Shown piece by piece: positions 44,696-55,975 of a stretch of 64,000 nt of DNA. The position numbers and the translations under genes were made by a program. Source of the DNA: Benincasa hispida (taxonomy: Eukaryota > Streptophyta > Magnoliopsida > Cucurbitales > Cucurbitaceae); NCBI RefSeq assembly GCF_009727055.1, contig NC_052349.1, positions 45,425,776 through 45,489,775 of the forward strand. Direction: 5' to 3'. How positions within the stretch are numbered: the first letter of the stretch is position 1; each line of letters starts with the position of its first letter. The notes under the pieces were generated by a model that was given only the letters and a program-made list of their open reading frames with translations, ran no database searches and was not told where the DNA came from.

Positions 44696-44809
44696 GAATG
44701 CTCGAACTACAATTTTTTCCTCTGTTTTTCGGCGTTCTCCTCAGCAACCAGCCACCACGAATGACCCAGACAACAAATTACAGAGGAAAAAATTGTAGTT
44801 CGAGCATTC
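44696..44809. repeat. Perfect 30-bp inverted repeat with 54-base loop
   Basis: Arms 44696-44725 and 44780-44809 are exact reverse complements (core cgaactacaattttttcc). Neither flanking nor inner bases extend the match. The repeat sits exactly at the junction between LARD-like sequence and a truncated LTR. Confidence 0.9.
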
Positions 44810-45464
44810 ATAGTAAGTTGACCCTTCACAAATTGCTTGTAACTACAATTGGGTCAAAAGTACCAAAATACCGTTTTACCCTGCAGTTACATCTAACTTC
44901 TTAAATGCCACTGATTAACAAATAATTTAGAGTCCAACTATAAACTAACCCCTTTTCCTCAAAATGGTAAGCTAATTGAGTAGGATTGTTCTCATAGACA
45001 GGAGTTCTTACCTATGGTCATCCTAGTGAAAATTTAGTTTCTTCAAGCAACGGTGTTATACTGAGAAACTAATCATTTCGTGGATTGGTCTTATATAAAC
45101 TCTTTATACAGGATACCCCAATGACATGTCTCCACATGAACATTGTGGATCATATTGTCTGTAACATTTACAACTGATGTAACAGTTACAAATTGGTTCG
45201 TATCCACAGTGTCACGAGGATAAGATACCAAAACTTAACCATATACTACAGACCTTTTAGGTTATTACTTGAACATGATCCACTTATATGTCTACCACAT
45301 ATTGTTCAAGTTTCATTAAACGACTATGGATCTTAGTTTATTGGATTGAGTTAATGCTATCTAAATGTCAAATAAAATATTTCTTATTTTATTTAAAAAA
45401 TAATTTATATTTACAAATTATAAACTACAAGATGAATGAGATTTAAGACACTAAATCCAAAAAA
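44810..45464 (-). mobile_element. Copia LTR fragment (5' part only), minus orientation
   Basis: Typical LTR paragraphs run from gtaagttgacccttcacaaattgc to the start of the LTR near 45460 (minus strand TTTTTGGATTTAGTGTC, a mutated TGTTGGATT...). Only the first about 650 bp of the LTR is present; the rest is replaced by the inverted repeat at 44696-44809. Confidence 0.7.
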
Positions 45465-45469
45465 ATATT

Positions 45470-47265
45470 ACTCATAATGGCGGTGGTATTCCCTGACTCC
45501 CTCTTAATCATTTACTTTGTCCAATATTGTTCATGCTCCAAAATTACCTACAAATCTTTTATCTTTTAGTCAACTTTTCCTCGATAATAAATTGTCTATT
45601 TGTGTTTGACTTTGACAAATTCCTCATTGAGGAAAAAGTCATTGGTCGTCCTCTCTATACAGACAAATGCATTGATGGCTCGTATATCCCATTCCCATCA
45701 ACTCTAATGCATCTTCATCTCAAGTACATTAAATAAAAATTTTGTTTTTCAGCCAAAAAGGAGTGTTCTTTACGGCATTTTCGGATAGGTCATCTGCCTT
45801 CAAGAGTTCTACATAGTTCTTTGACTCGTCTTGGTATTTCTATCAATAAGTCTATTTCTACTTGTGATTATGTTAGTTGTCTACGTGCGGAAATGAAAAA
45901 ATTGTCTTATAAATCTGATGTCATTATAATTTTACATAAATTTATTCCGTTTGTTGAGAATTTGCTTTCAGTTCGTTTAAAAATCTTTTTTTCTGATGGC
46001 GGTGGTGAATTTTGCTAACACAAGTATCCATAATTTGTTCACAACAAAAGGAGTCTTACATAAAAAATCTAGTCCCTATACTTTTGAATAGAATGATGTT
46101 GTTGAACACAAGCACATGCACATCGTCAAAATTACGATGTCCTTACTCAATCATTCTTTTGTTCCTCTTGAATTTTGACTCTATGCTTTCTCTACAGCCA
46201 TCTTTCTAATTAACATAATGCCAACCCCTTCCTTAAATATGTTGTCACCTTTTGAAAAATTATTTGGAACAACTTTGGATTTACTATATTTGAAAGTTTT
46301 TTGAAGTGCTTGTTATCTGTTGCTAAAACCTTACAACAAATATGAACTTGAACCTAAGACTATCAACATGTTTTTCTTGGTTACACACATGATTTCAAAG
46401 GTTATATTTATTATAATATTCAGTGTTAGAAGTCCATTGTCTCTCTTGTATGTTATTTTTCATGGAATCATTTTCCTTTCTCTACCGTCTCCTCTGGAAT
46501 CTTTAAGCCACAGAATTTGAACTTTCATGCCTGCATCACTACTTCAACTGATCATGTATCTTATATTGAGGCCTACAAGTTTCAACACTTGTGTGTTGCT
46601 ATGACCTCTAAGTTTAATGCGCTTCAAGTGCTTGGCACTTGGTCTCACGTTCCCAAATAAACTGATATGAATATGGGTGGATGCAAGTGGGTGTTCTCGC
46701 AATGCATATGGATTGGTTGCTCTATACAAAGCTCGTCTTGTAGCTAAAGGTATCATCAGGTTGAAGGTTTCGACTACTAAAAAACAATTAGTCTGATAGT
46801 CAAGTATACATTCAGGTCATTCTTATGCTTGCTACACAATTTGCATGATCCTTACCTCAGATGGATGTGAAAACTGCCTTCTTACATAGCCAATCGCAAG
46901 AAACCATTTACATGTCTCAACATATTGGTTTAACTTGTTAATAAAACTTGCCCACATCATGTTTGTTTGCTCCATAAAAGTTTTTGTGGACTTAAAAGCA
47001 AACACCGTGGGCTTAGTATGATTGATTTGCTTCATACTTATTTACATTTGATTTTACCATGTTTACTTCAGATAACCCTCTGTTTGTGCATTCAATCAGT
47101 TTTTCTTTAACTTACCTTTTGTTTTATGTTGGAGACATTGTTATTACTGGTTCAGATTTTGACTATGTGCACCGTCTAAAGCTTCAGTTGTCCAAAGAAT
47201 TTTAGATTTCGACAACTTAGCCACTTCCTTGAACTTGAGATTCAGATAACTCTTGAAGGTATTTT
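45470..47265 (+). pseudogene. Highly degraded copia pol
   Basis: Order along the plus strand: end of protease (HAPKLPTNLLSFSQL-like, 45530-45570); pre-integrase and integrase with a RSDGGGEF-like block near 45995; NGVVE-region remains and PLEFWLYAFS-like text near 46160; then PYNKYELEPKT. RT follows with KARLVAKG near 46735, QMDVKTAFLH near 46860, YVGDIVITGSDFDY at 47125 (YVDD to YVGD) and the following LKLQLSKEF. There are many stops in each domain. No LTR of its own is recognisable here. Confidence 0.8.
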
Positions 47266-47735
47266 ATGAAGCAAGCCAAGTGAAATTAAGCTAATTTTGG
47301 AATAAACTATGTCTTTGTCTATTAATTCTAGATTAATTGGACTTCTCAAGTTTCAATTCTAATTTGGAAAATTAGAATTTCAGTCTGGGCTTTTAAGTTA
47401 GTCAAATTAAATTTCATAAAATGTTGGAAAAAGAAGGGAGAATAAAATTAAAATGTGTATTTTCAAGATATTGGATTTGAAATATTAGAAATCTGATGGG
47501 TCATTATTTAGGTTAATTTTGGGAGAAAAAGAGAAATCAGTTATGGAATGGGAAGTAATCTCAAAGTTATTATTTCCTTTTTAGTTTGGAGCATTTCCCT
47601 TTTGAACCAAAGAGATGATAAAGAAAAATGAGGACTTAGTAAAAAGAAAACAAAGGTTGAAACCCTAGATACCACATTTTCTCTCTTTCATTCTCACCCT
47701 CCTTGGGTAGGAAACAACCCACACAATTCCATCAT
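47266..47735. other. Non-coding flank, possibly an older LTR end
   Basis: AT-rich sequence ending in a leader-like stretch (gaaaccctagataccacattttctctctttcattctc) similar to the R/U5 part of plant LTRs. No matching partner was found in the window. Confidence 0.3.
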
Positions 47736-48975
47736 TGTTTTTTTGGGCCTTAATCTCAAATTAATTAATTTTAATCAATTAATTAATTAATGTTTTGATG
47801 ATAACAAATATGATTTTATTTACTAAAAATTTTATTATTTTAAATAATTCATAGCGTGGAACTCAAAACAACGATTCCAAAGACTTTTGAATCACCCAAA
47901 TCAGATTTCATATGAAAAATATATAACTAAAAGAAGTGTAACGGAAAAATATTCGGAACGATGATTTAACGAATCAAATTGGACCAATTAGAGAGTGTTA
48001 CTTTGAAGTGGGTGACACATGGCTTAAAATTGTAATCAATTGATTTTAGTTTTATGAAAAGAGATTTAAAAGAAATTGTTTGGGTTGAAAATTATAAATA
48101 AATAAATATCTATATATATAAATTGACCCACGGTAACTTTAAGAAAAAAATAAATTTTAAAAAAAGAAAATATAAAAAGTGACCATTGGTCTCTTTAAGT
48201 GCTTTTTAAAAAAATATATTTATTTTATATTTTTATTTTTTCTCTTTCAATCTCTACTTTTTATTTACTTTTTGATCAATCTAATGGTCCAAATTAAAAT
48301 GTGATTTTTATCCCATTTTCCTCTCTTTTTATACTTCAACTTCTCCAAAATTATTTCAACTTTTCACATTTTATATTAATCCTCAAAATTAATAAAAAAA
48401 ACCACCATTGTTACTCTCTCTGCAAACTTCTAATTTTCTTTATTTTCATCTTATTCTTGAGAGAAATTTTTATTGTATTGTAAGGATTAAAGTGTAAGAG
48501 CTTAAACTTGTATATTCACTCTTTTTAGAGAGTTTTATTGTGTGATTTAAGATTTCAAAACATTGTAATGGTTGGATCCTAATCCGTGGAAAGGATCGGG
48601 TTTACTCTTGAACCCGTAAAAGGAGTAAGGTAGCGGTTCGACTCTCATCCGCAGAAAGAGTCAATTTTTTTTTTTTTAAATCGAAGTCCCAAGAGGCGTA
48701 TCCATAGGTCGTGTTTGACTGAACCATTATAAAAATCATAGTGTTTTCTTCTTTATCGTTATTTTTGCATTTGATTTTAATTGCTTAATTTTGTTGGTTG
48801 AGAGTGATCGAGTATATTGTTACATAATTTTTATCAATATTTTTTTTAGAATAAATTAGAGTTTTTATTAGTTTAATTTTATAATATCTAATTAGATCAA
48901 ATTGAGCATACTTTAAGAAAAAAATTTAATGAAACTCTATTCACCCCTCTCTAGGGTTGCCATATTGGTCCAACA
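47736..48975 (+). mobile_element. 5' LTR of the SIRE-type element
   Basis: Starts TGTTTTTTTGGGCC and ends TATTGGTCCAACA, directly before the primer-binding site. It aligns with 54090-55550 (shared ccctctctagggttgccata in part, gtagcggttcgactctcatcc, attgtgtgat). The two LTRs differ by substitutions throughout and by a 183-bp insertion in the 3' copy. Confidence 0.85.
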
Positions 48976-48977
48976 AT

Positions 48978-48988
48978 TGGTATCAGAG
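48978..48988 (+). other. Primer-binding site of the SIRE-type element
   Basis: TGGTATCAGAG, a perfect match to the copia consensus complementary to initiator Met-tRNA, lies three bases after the LTR end. Confidence 0.85.
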
Positions 48989-49043
48989 TGAGACTGCTCT
49001 CTTGAAATTTAAATTTCTTGATAAATTTTATTGTTTGAGCATT

Positions 49044-49685
49044 ATGGCAAATCTAGTAGCAAATAGAATGGTTGAAGGGCAATCTACTTCTAGACCTTCT
49101 TATTTTGATAGTTCAAACTATGCATATTGGAAAACTAGAATGAAAATTTATTTGCAATCTATTGACTATAATTTGTGGTTAATTGTTGCTAAAGGTTCTT
49201 ATGTACCCATGAAAAAGGTTGATAATATTGATAAGCCTAAATTAGAAGAAGAGTACGATGAAAATGAAATGAAAAAGTGTTCTTTTAATGCTAAGGCTAT
49301 TAATTGTTTGTATTGTGCTTTGAGCAAAGATAAATTTAATAAAATATCCATGTGTTCTTTTGCTCAAGAAATTTGGAATACTCTTGAAATTACTCATGAA
49401 GGAACAAATCAAGTTAAAGAGTCTAAAATTAGCGTGCTTGTTCATAATTATGAATTATTTAAAATGAATACTAACGAATCTATAACGGATATGTTTACTA
49501 GATTTATTAACATTATCAATGCTTTGAAGGGACTTAGTAAAGTCTATACAACATCCGAAAATGTTAGAAAAATTCTTAGGTCTCTACCTAAGACTTGGAA
49601 AGCAAAGGTGACGACAATCCAAGAAGCAAAGGATTTCAATAAACTTCCATTAGAGGAACTCACAAATTCACTCATGACTGCATGA
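49044..49685 (+). pseudogene. SIRE-type gag, N-terminal open block
   Basis: The ATG at 49044 opens MANLVANRMVEGQSTSRPSY, followed by DSSNYAYWKTRMKIYLQS (the YWK... motif of copia gag) and SFAQEIWNTLEITHEGTNQV. After that come the helix block TDMFTRFINIINALKGL and KAKVTTIQEAKDFNKLPLEE. It stops at TGA 49683-49685 right after NSLMTA, where related elements read through; the stop is probably a frameshift effect. I chose 49044 over the longer upstream frame because that frame runs back through the primer-binding site. Confidence 0.85.
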
Positions 49686-50700
49686 GATCTCTATGAAAGA
49701 GCACTTGGATGAGTCCAAAAAGAAGAAAAGTATTGCATTAAAAACCATCTCTTTGATGAAAATGAAACTGCCTATTTTTCACGTAAGTACAAAAGTTTCA
49801 TCAAAAGGAAGAAGCAATTCAAGAAACACCTATCAACCCAAGAGAGTCAAAAGATGAAAAGAGCAAAAAGGATGAGGTGATTTGTTATGAATTCAAAAAG
49901 CCGAGTCATATAAGAATGGATTGTCCACTCCTCAAATCGTCTAAGAAATTCAAGAAGAAGACAATGAAGGCTACTTGGGATGAAGTAGTGAAAGTGAAAG
50001 TGGAAGTGATGGTGAAGAAGTAGCACACCTTGGTCTTATGGCTCATAGTGCAAAAGATGATGAACTTGATGATGAGGTAACTCTAGAACTCCGCTCTTAT
50101 GATTAATTGTTTGAAGATTTTGAAAGTATGCAAAATGACTTAGAAAAACTTAACTCAAAATATATTGTGCTTAAGAAGAAATACAATACTTTGACTAGTG
50201 AAAATAAGTTTTTACTTGATGAAATTGCTTGCTTTAAAGAGAGTAAGCATATTGTGCAAATTGATGGAATAGCGTTGTGTCTAATAATACTAAATCTAGT
50301 TTTGTGCCTACATGTCATAATTGTGGTGTTGAAGGTCATATTAGACCTAATTGCTTTAAATTGAAGTATGGTTACACTACTTCTTCAAGAAGAAACTTTT
50401 TTCAAAGAGCAAAGTCTTACAATGCTCCAAGAAAGAACTTCTCCAAGAAGAGTAAAGTGCATAAATTTGTTGTTAGAGATAAATCCTTGCATAAAGTTAT
50501 TTGATTTTCTTGTGGCAAATATGGTCATAAAGCTTATTCTTGTTACTTATCTAGATTCAATGCTTGTAATGCTAATGCAAAAATGAAATGGATTCCTAAA
50601 TTTGTAAATGCTAACACTATTGGACCCAAACAAGTACAGGTACCAAAGAATCAAACTTGATTATTTTGTTTGCAGGTTTGTTTGAAGGCCTCCAAGAAAA
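49686..50700 (+). pseudogene. SIRE-type gag, zinc knuckles and coiled coil, frameshifted
   Basis: A first knuckle at about 49879 reads CYEFKKPSHIRMDC, with its second Cys changed to Phe. A heptad-like segment follows at 50107-50240 (MQNDLEKLNSKYIVLKKKY, TSENKFLLDEIACFK). A second knuckle CHNCGVEGHIRPNC near 50310 is intact. A third near 50510 (SCGKYGHKAYSC) is in a shifted frame. This domain binds the element RNA. Confidence 0.8.
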
Positions 50701-51285
50701 ATAAGTAGTACTTGGATAGTGGTTGCTCAAGGTACATGACCGGAGACCGATCAAAGTTTATTTTTTTCTCCAAAAGGTTGGAGGCATGATAACTTTTGGT
50801 GACAACCAAAAAGATAAAATTATTAGGAAGGGCAATATAAGTAATGAATCTTCTATTTGGATTGAAAATGTGCTTTTAGTTGATGGTTTAAAGCATGATT
50901 TAGACAATTGTATGGCAAATGATTTAGAATTATATTTGATAAAAATAATTACATCATTGAAAATGCTTGTGATAGAAAATTCATGTTTGTTGGAAATAGG
51001 GATGAAAATGTGTATACCATTGACTTGAATGATTGTCTTATTATTGATAAATGTCTTTCTGTGTTGCATAATGACGCTTGGTTAGGCATAGAAGACTAGG
51101 ACATGCTATTATATACTTAATTTCAAATATTTCCAAAAATTCTTTGGTTAGAGGTCTTCCTAAATTTAAATTTGAAAAAGATAAAATTTGTGATGCTTGT
51201 CAAATGAGAAAAAACAATTAAGTCTTCTTTCAAATCTAAAAATGTGATTTCTACTACTAAAGTCCTACAACTATTACACATGAAC
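50701..51285 (+). pseudogene. SIRE-type protease and pre-integrase, frameshifted
   Basis: The protease active site YLDSGCSRYMTGDRSKF lies at about 50709-50759. It is followed after a frameshift by GGMITFGDNQKDKIIRKGNI. The pre-integrase zinc-binding region at 51090-51230 has RRLGHA, LVRGLPKFKFEKDKICDACQ and a further frameshift. Confidence 0.8.
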
Positions 51286-52297
51286 TTATTTGGCTTCTAG
51301 AATTGATAGCTATGGAGGAAATTATTATGCATTTGTGATAGTTGATGGTTTTTCTAGATTTACTTGGGTTTTAATGATAAAACATAAGAATCATGCTTTA
51401 AAAAGTTCTATTAGTTTTGCTAAAAGAGTTCAAAATGAAAAAGGTTTTTTGATTTCTAAAATTAGGAGTGATCATGGAGGAGAATTTAATAATGATGCTT
51501 TTAAAGTTTTTTGTGAAGAAAATGGTTTATCTCATAATTTTTCATCTCCAAGAACTCCTCAACAAAATGGTGTGGTTGAAATAAAAAGTTGTACTTTGCA
51601 ATAATTTGCAAGGTCAATGTTGAATGAGTATGGTCTACCGAAATATTATTGTGCGAAAGCCATTAATACCACTTGCTATATTTTAAATAGAGTTTTAATT
51701 AGATCATCTTTAGATAAAACTCTTTATGAGCTTTGGCATGAAAACTTTCTAAATATTGGGTATTTCAAAGTTTTTTGTTTCAAATGTTTTATTTTGAATA
51801 ACAAAGAAAAGCTTGGAAACTTTGATTCTAAGACGGATGTTGGTATTTTCCTAGGATATTCTTGTACTAGTAAAGCTTATAGAATTTTCAATAAGAGAAC
51901 TTTAGTTATTGAGGAATCTATGCATGTTGTGTTAGATAAATCATGTAATAATGTTTCTAATGAGTCTATTTGTAGTGATAATTTAGAAAAAGATTTTGGA
52001 GATTTACTCGTTAGTGACAAAGACAAAGAAATTGTATCAAGTATGCAAGAAATGAGCATATATTCTTCATCCATGCCTAAAAAGTGGAGATATGCTGCAT
52101 TTCATCTCAAGGATTTGATTTTTGGTGATCCCGAACAAGTTGTGAAGACTCGCTCTTCCCTTAATTTATGTAGTAATCTTGCTTTTATTTTTCAAATTGA
52201 ACCTAAAAGTTTTAAAGATGCCGAATGTGATGAGTTTTGGATTTTAGCTATGCAAGAAGAATTAAATCAATTTGAAAGAAACAAAGTTTGGGATTAG
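51286..52297 (+). pseudogene. SIRE-type integrase
   Basis: All three catalytic positions can be read: Asp in FVIVDGFSRFTW, Asp in KIRSDHGGEFNND and Glu in TPQQNGVVE. A TAA at 51602-51604 breaks the frame just after the Glu block; the frame then continues (SMLNEYGLPKYYCAKAINTT, SLDKTLYELWHE, FLGYSCTSKAYRIFNKRT) to a stop at 52295. There a small indel (VWD-stop versus MGLVPRPSN) moves to the RT frame. In a live element it inserts the cDNA into the genome. Confidence 0.85.
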
Positions 52298-52674
52298 TCC
52301 CTAGGCCTTCTAATGCATCTATAATTGGAACTAAATGGGTATTTAAAAATAAAATGGATGAAAATGAAAATATCATTAGAAATAAAGCTAGAATTGTAGC
52401 TCAAGGTTATTGTCAAGAAGAAGGTATAGATTATGAAGAAACTTTTGCACCGGTTGCTAGATTAGAAACTATTAGAATGTTGCTTGCTTTTGCATCTTAT
52501 AAAAGTTTCATTTTGTATCAAATGGATGTGAATAGTGCCTTTTTAAATGGTTATATTATGGGGGAAGTTTATGTACAACAACCTTCAGGTTTTGAAAGTT
52601 TTGATTTACCTAATCATGTTTATAAGTTGAAAAAAGCTCTTTATAGCTTAAATCAAGCCCCAAGAGCTTGATAT
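52288..52674 (+). pseudogene. SIRE-type reverse transcriptase, fingers and palm
   Basis: Blocks [67 protein letters not shown] and [17 protein letters not shown]. The next codon is TGA (52672) where the family has TGG (AWYDRL), a single-base nonsense change. The rest of RT continues in frame beyond it. Confidence 0.9.
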
Positions 52675-53625
52675 GATAGGCTTAGCAACTTGTTACTTGA
52701 GAACGACTTTAAAATGGGAAAAATTGATACTACTCTCTTTATTAAGGTTAAGGTTAAGGATAATGATATGCTTATAGTGCAAATATATGTTAATGGTATT
52801 ATATTTAGTTCAATTAATCCATCTTTGTGTGAAGAATTTTCTAAGTGTATGCATAGTGAGTTTGAGATGAGTATGATGGGAGAACTTAGTTTCTTCCTTG
52901 GACTCCAAATCAAACAACTCAAGGATGATATCTTTATAAGTCAAGAAAAATACACAAGGGATTTGCTCAAGAGGTTCAAATTCTATGAATGTAAAATTGC
53001 AAAAACTCCTATGAGCATTACCACTAAGCTTGACAAAGATGAAAAAGGTAAATGCGATGACATAAAGGCTTATCGAGGTATGATCAGATCTTTATTTTAT
53101 TTGACCGCTAGTAGACCTGATATCATGTTTAATGTATGTCTATATGCTAGATTTCAATCTTGTCCTAAGGAATCACATTTGCATGCTGTTAAAAGAATAT
53201 TTAAATATTTGCTTAGAACCATTGATGTAGGCTCGTGGTATCCTAAAAATGTTGAATTTAATTTGGTTGGATATTCTGATGTGGATTTTACCGGTAGTTT
53301 ACTTGACTGTAAGAGTACTAGTGGGACTTACCGATTTCTTGGTAGTTCCTTAGTATCTTGGTATAGTAAAAAGAAAAATTCAGTTGTTTTATCCACTACC
53401 AAAGCGGAATATATTGCGGTTGTTAGTTGTTGTGCACAAATTTTTCGGATGAAACAAACTCTTTGTGATTTTGGATTAAAGTTTGATAGTGTGCCCATAT
53501 TTTGTGATAATACTAGTGCTATTAATTTGACTAAGAATCCTATCCATCATTCTAGGACTAAGCATATTGATATTAGACATCATTTTATTAGAGAGCATGT
53601 GCAAAATAGTAATATTACTATTTAA
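52675..53625 (+). pseudogene. SIRE-type RT C-terminus and RNase H
   Basis: An open frame starts YDRLSNLLLENDFKMGKIDT. The RT catalytic motif expected as YVDDIIF reads YVNGIIF (about 52786), so both catalytic Asp residues are lost. Then FFLGLQIKQLKDDIFISQEK and YLTASRPDIMFNVCL. RNase H residues are kept: Asp in VGYSDVDFTG, Glu in STTKAEYIAV, Asp in IFCDNTSAIN. The end is HSRTKHIDIRHHFIREH. The protein would be inactive as a polymerase. Confidence 0.9.
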
Positions 53626-54089
53626 TTTGTAAGCTCTAATAATCAATTAGCGTAAATTTTTACCAAGTCTTTGAATAAAGAAAGTTTTTGTAAAAATAGG
53701 CTTGAGCTTGGTGTTATTCGTTGTGATACATGTTGATTTCCTATCTTACTTGATACTATTATATAATGCATATTGATAAGGGGACAATTGGAATCTTTGT
53801 ATATGTCACATTTTTAGGCGGAGCACTTATATGTTTATTATTCTTTTTTATGATTCTAGGGGAGAAGTATATGAAAAATGTGTTATGATTGTGTTGAATG
53901 ATTGTTTCTATTGAATGTATTATTTATAGGGGGAATTAATTAAAGGGAGAAGTTATTCTCTTGAATGAATTTCAAGCAGGATCTTTGTGGTAATACGTAT
54001 ACTTGATATTGAAATTATTTATTGATCACATGTGTTGCTATAATTATGTGCATTTTAGGTTATTTTTCTTCTATGGTTTGTCGGAGATT
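53626..54089 (+). other. 3' non-coding region of the SIRE-type element
   Basis: Runs from the end of RNase H to the LTR. It includes short purine-rich stretches (taaagggagaag, ggggagaag), of which one may serve as polypurine tract; just before the LTR the text is gtttgtcggagat. No envelope-like frame is present. Confidence 0.6.
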
Positions 54090-54933
54090 GTTGGCTTTTT
54101 GACTCTTAATCTCAAATTAATTAATTTTAGTTAGTTAATTAATTAATCTTTTGATGTTAACAAACCTGATTTTATTTATTAATAATTTTATTATTTTGAA
54201 TAATTCATAGCGTAGAGCTCATAACAACGATACCGATACCTTTTGAATCACCCAAATCAGAGTTCGGATGGAAAAAATATGACCAAAAGAAGTGTAACAA
54301 AAAAAATACTCGAGACATGACTAGACGAATTAATAATCAAATTAGACCAATTAGAGAGTGCCAGTTGGAACTATAGAGTGAGTGACACATGAAGATTAAA
54401 ATTGTAATTGGTGGATTTTAGTTTTATTAAAAGAAAATAGATTTAAAAGAAATTGTTTTGGTTGAAAAATAAAAAAGAAAATCAAAATATATATACATAT
54501 AAAAAGTGAACAACGATCACATAAAAGAAAATATAAAAAGTTGCCGTTGGTCATTTAAGTGTTTTAAAAATATATATTTATTGGTTGTTTTTAAATATAG
54601 AAAAATAAACCAAAAGATTTACAAAATATAGCAAAATTTTAGAACTATCAATTTGATAGACACTAATAGAAGTCCATCAGTGTCGCGTCTATCATTTGAT
54701 AATTTGAAACATTTGTTATATCTTGTAAATATTTTCAACAGTTTTACTATTTAAAATAATTTTCCTATATTTATTTTATATTTTAACTTTTTCACTTTCA
54801 ATCTCCACTTTCCATTTTACTTTTTGACCAATCCAATGATCCAAATCAAAATATGATTTTTACCCCTTTCCCTCTCTTTTTATACTTCATTTTCTCTAAA
54901 ATTATTTCAACTTTTCACATTTTACAATCCTCA

Positions 54934-54969
<36 letters not shown>

Positions 54970-55550
54970 CATTGTTACTCTCTCTACAAACTTCCAATTT
55001 TTTTCTTTTCATCTTATTATTGAGAGAAATTTATTGTATTATGAGGACTTAGTGTGTGAGCTCAAACTTGTATACCCACTCTTTTTAGAGAGTTTTATTG
55101 TGTGATCTAAGGTTTCAAAAAATTGTAACGGTGGGATCCTAATTCGTGGAAAGGATTAGGTTTGCTCTTGAACCCATAAAAGGAGAAAGGTAGCGGTTCG
55201 ACTCTCATCCGTGGAAAGAGTCAAAAAAGATTTTTTTAATTGATGTCCCAAGAGACGTTGAGAAAGTGGATGTAGGTCGTGCTTGACCAAACCACTATAA
55301 AAATCATGGTGTCTTCTTCTGTATCTCTTTTCTAATTATTTTTGCATTTAATTTTAATTCCTTGATTTTGTTGGTTGTGATTGATTGAGTATATTGTTAC
55401 ATAATTTTTATCAATTTTTTTATTTAGCATAAATTAGAGTTTTTATTAATTTAATTTAAAAATATCTAATTAGATCAAATTGAGCATACTTTAAAAAAAA
55501 GTTCATTAAACCTATTCACCCTCCTCTAGGGTTGCCATACCGGTCCAACA
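54090..55550 (+). mobile_element. 3' LTR of the SIRE-type element
   Basis: Starts TGTTGGCTTTTTGAC and ends ATACCGGTCCAACA. It is longer than the 5' LTR because of a 183-bp MITE at 54583-54765 and a 26-base A run near 54939-54964. Confidence 0.85.
54583..54765. mobile_element. MITE in the 3' LTR, 10-bp flanking duplication
   Basis: tatatttatt occurs at 54573-54582 and 54766-54775 and only once in the 5' LTR, so the 183 bp between were inserted after the LTRs were made. Ends ggttgtttttaaata and tatttaaaataattttcc are roughly inverted. The centre has gatagacactaatagaagtc and catcagtgtcgcgtctatca, self-complementary in part. A 9-10 bp duplication suggests a Mutator-type origin. Confidence 0.75.
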
Positions 55551-55975
55551 TCCCCTCCCCCAACGAGAAATCACCATTCCTCTCTCTCTTCTTCCCCTTC
55601 CCGCTTCTTCTTCTGCCCGTGGCTAGAGTGTTCGCGGGTTGGATTGGGTTGGGTTCAAACACTTTTTGGACTTCGCATTGTAAATTTCTTCAAACCAAAT
55701 AACCCTCATTAAATAATGAACCCAACTTTACAAAACTATAAAACATTGGGTTGGGTTGGGTTGGTTCCGATTAGTCGGATCATTTATTTAATTATTTTTA
55801 CATATTTAATTAAGATTAGTGACTTAATTTCAATTTATATTATAAAAGTATGTTTCCAAAGTGTTAAAAAATTATTTTTAGGAGTTGTTGGACAATAAAT
55901 TAATCAAACAAAATCAGGAAATAAAATTAGAAAAATATATATTTATGTAAAGATAATTATATCGCAAGTAAAGCT
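55551..55975. repeat. GGTTGGGTT-type repeat, left part
   Basis: After a CT-rich stretch (55560-55620), 55626-55665 and 55742-55765 contain ggttgg(a/g)ttgggttgggtt-like runs, then AT-rich sequence to 55975. Its apparent continuation is at 57942-58018 beyond the solo LTR. It is likely a dispersed MITE-like repeat; nothing is encoded. Confidence 0.45.

Larger units (their letters stand above)
47736..55550 (+). mobile_element. SIRE-lineage copia retrotransposon, nearly full length, inactive
   Basis: Two LTRs (1240 and 1461 bp), primer-binding site, gag with two or more zinc knuckles and a coiled-coil segment, protease, integrase, RT and RNase H in copia order (integrase before RT). The gag (ALKGLSKVYTTSENVRKILR, SLMT) and pol ([12 protein letters not shown]) match what I know of SIRE/Maximus elements. 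No envelope-like ORF is present between RNase H and the 3' LTR. Flanking bases ATCAT and TCCCC do not match, so no TSD is visible. Confidence 0.85.

Noticed and set aside
53626..54089. Possible envelope-like gene of the SIRE-type element
   Set aside because: Only about 460 bp between RNase H and LTR, with stops in all frames.
55626..55765. GGTTGGGTT runs considered as telomere-like repeat
   Set aside because: Plant telomere repeat is TTTAGGG; here the units are ggttgggttggg, irregular and short, matching a dispersed repeat rather than telomere.
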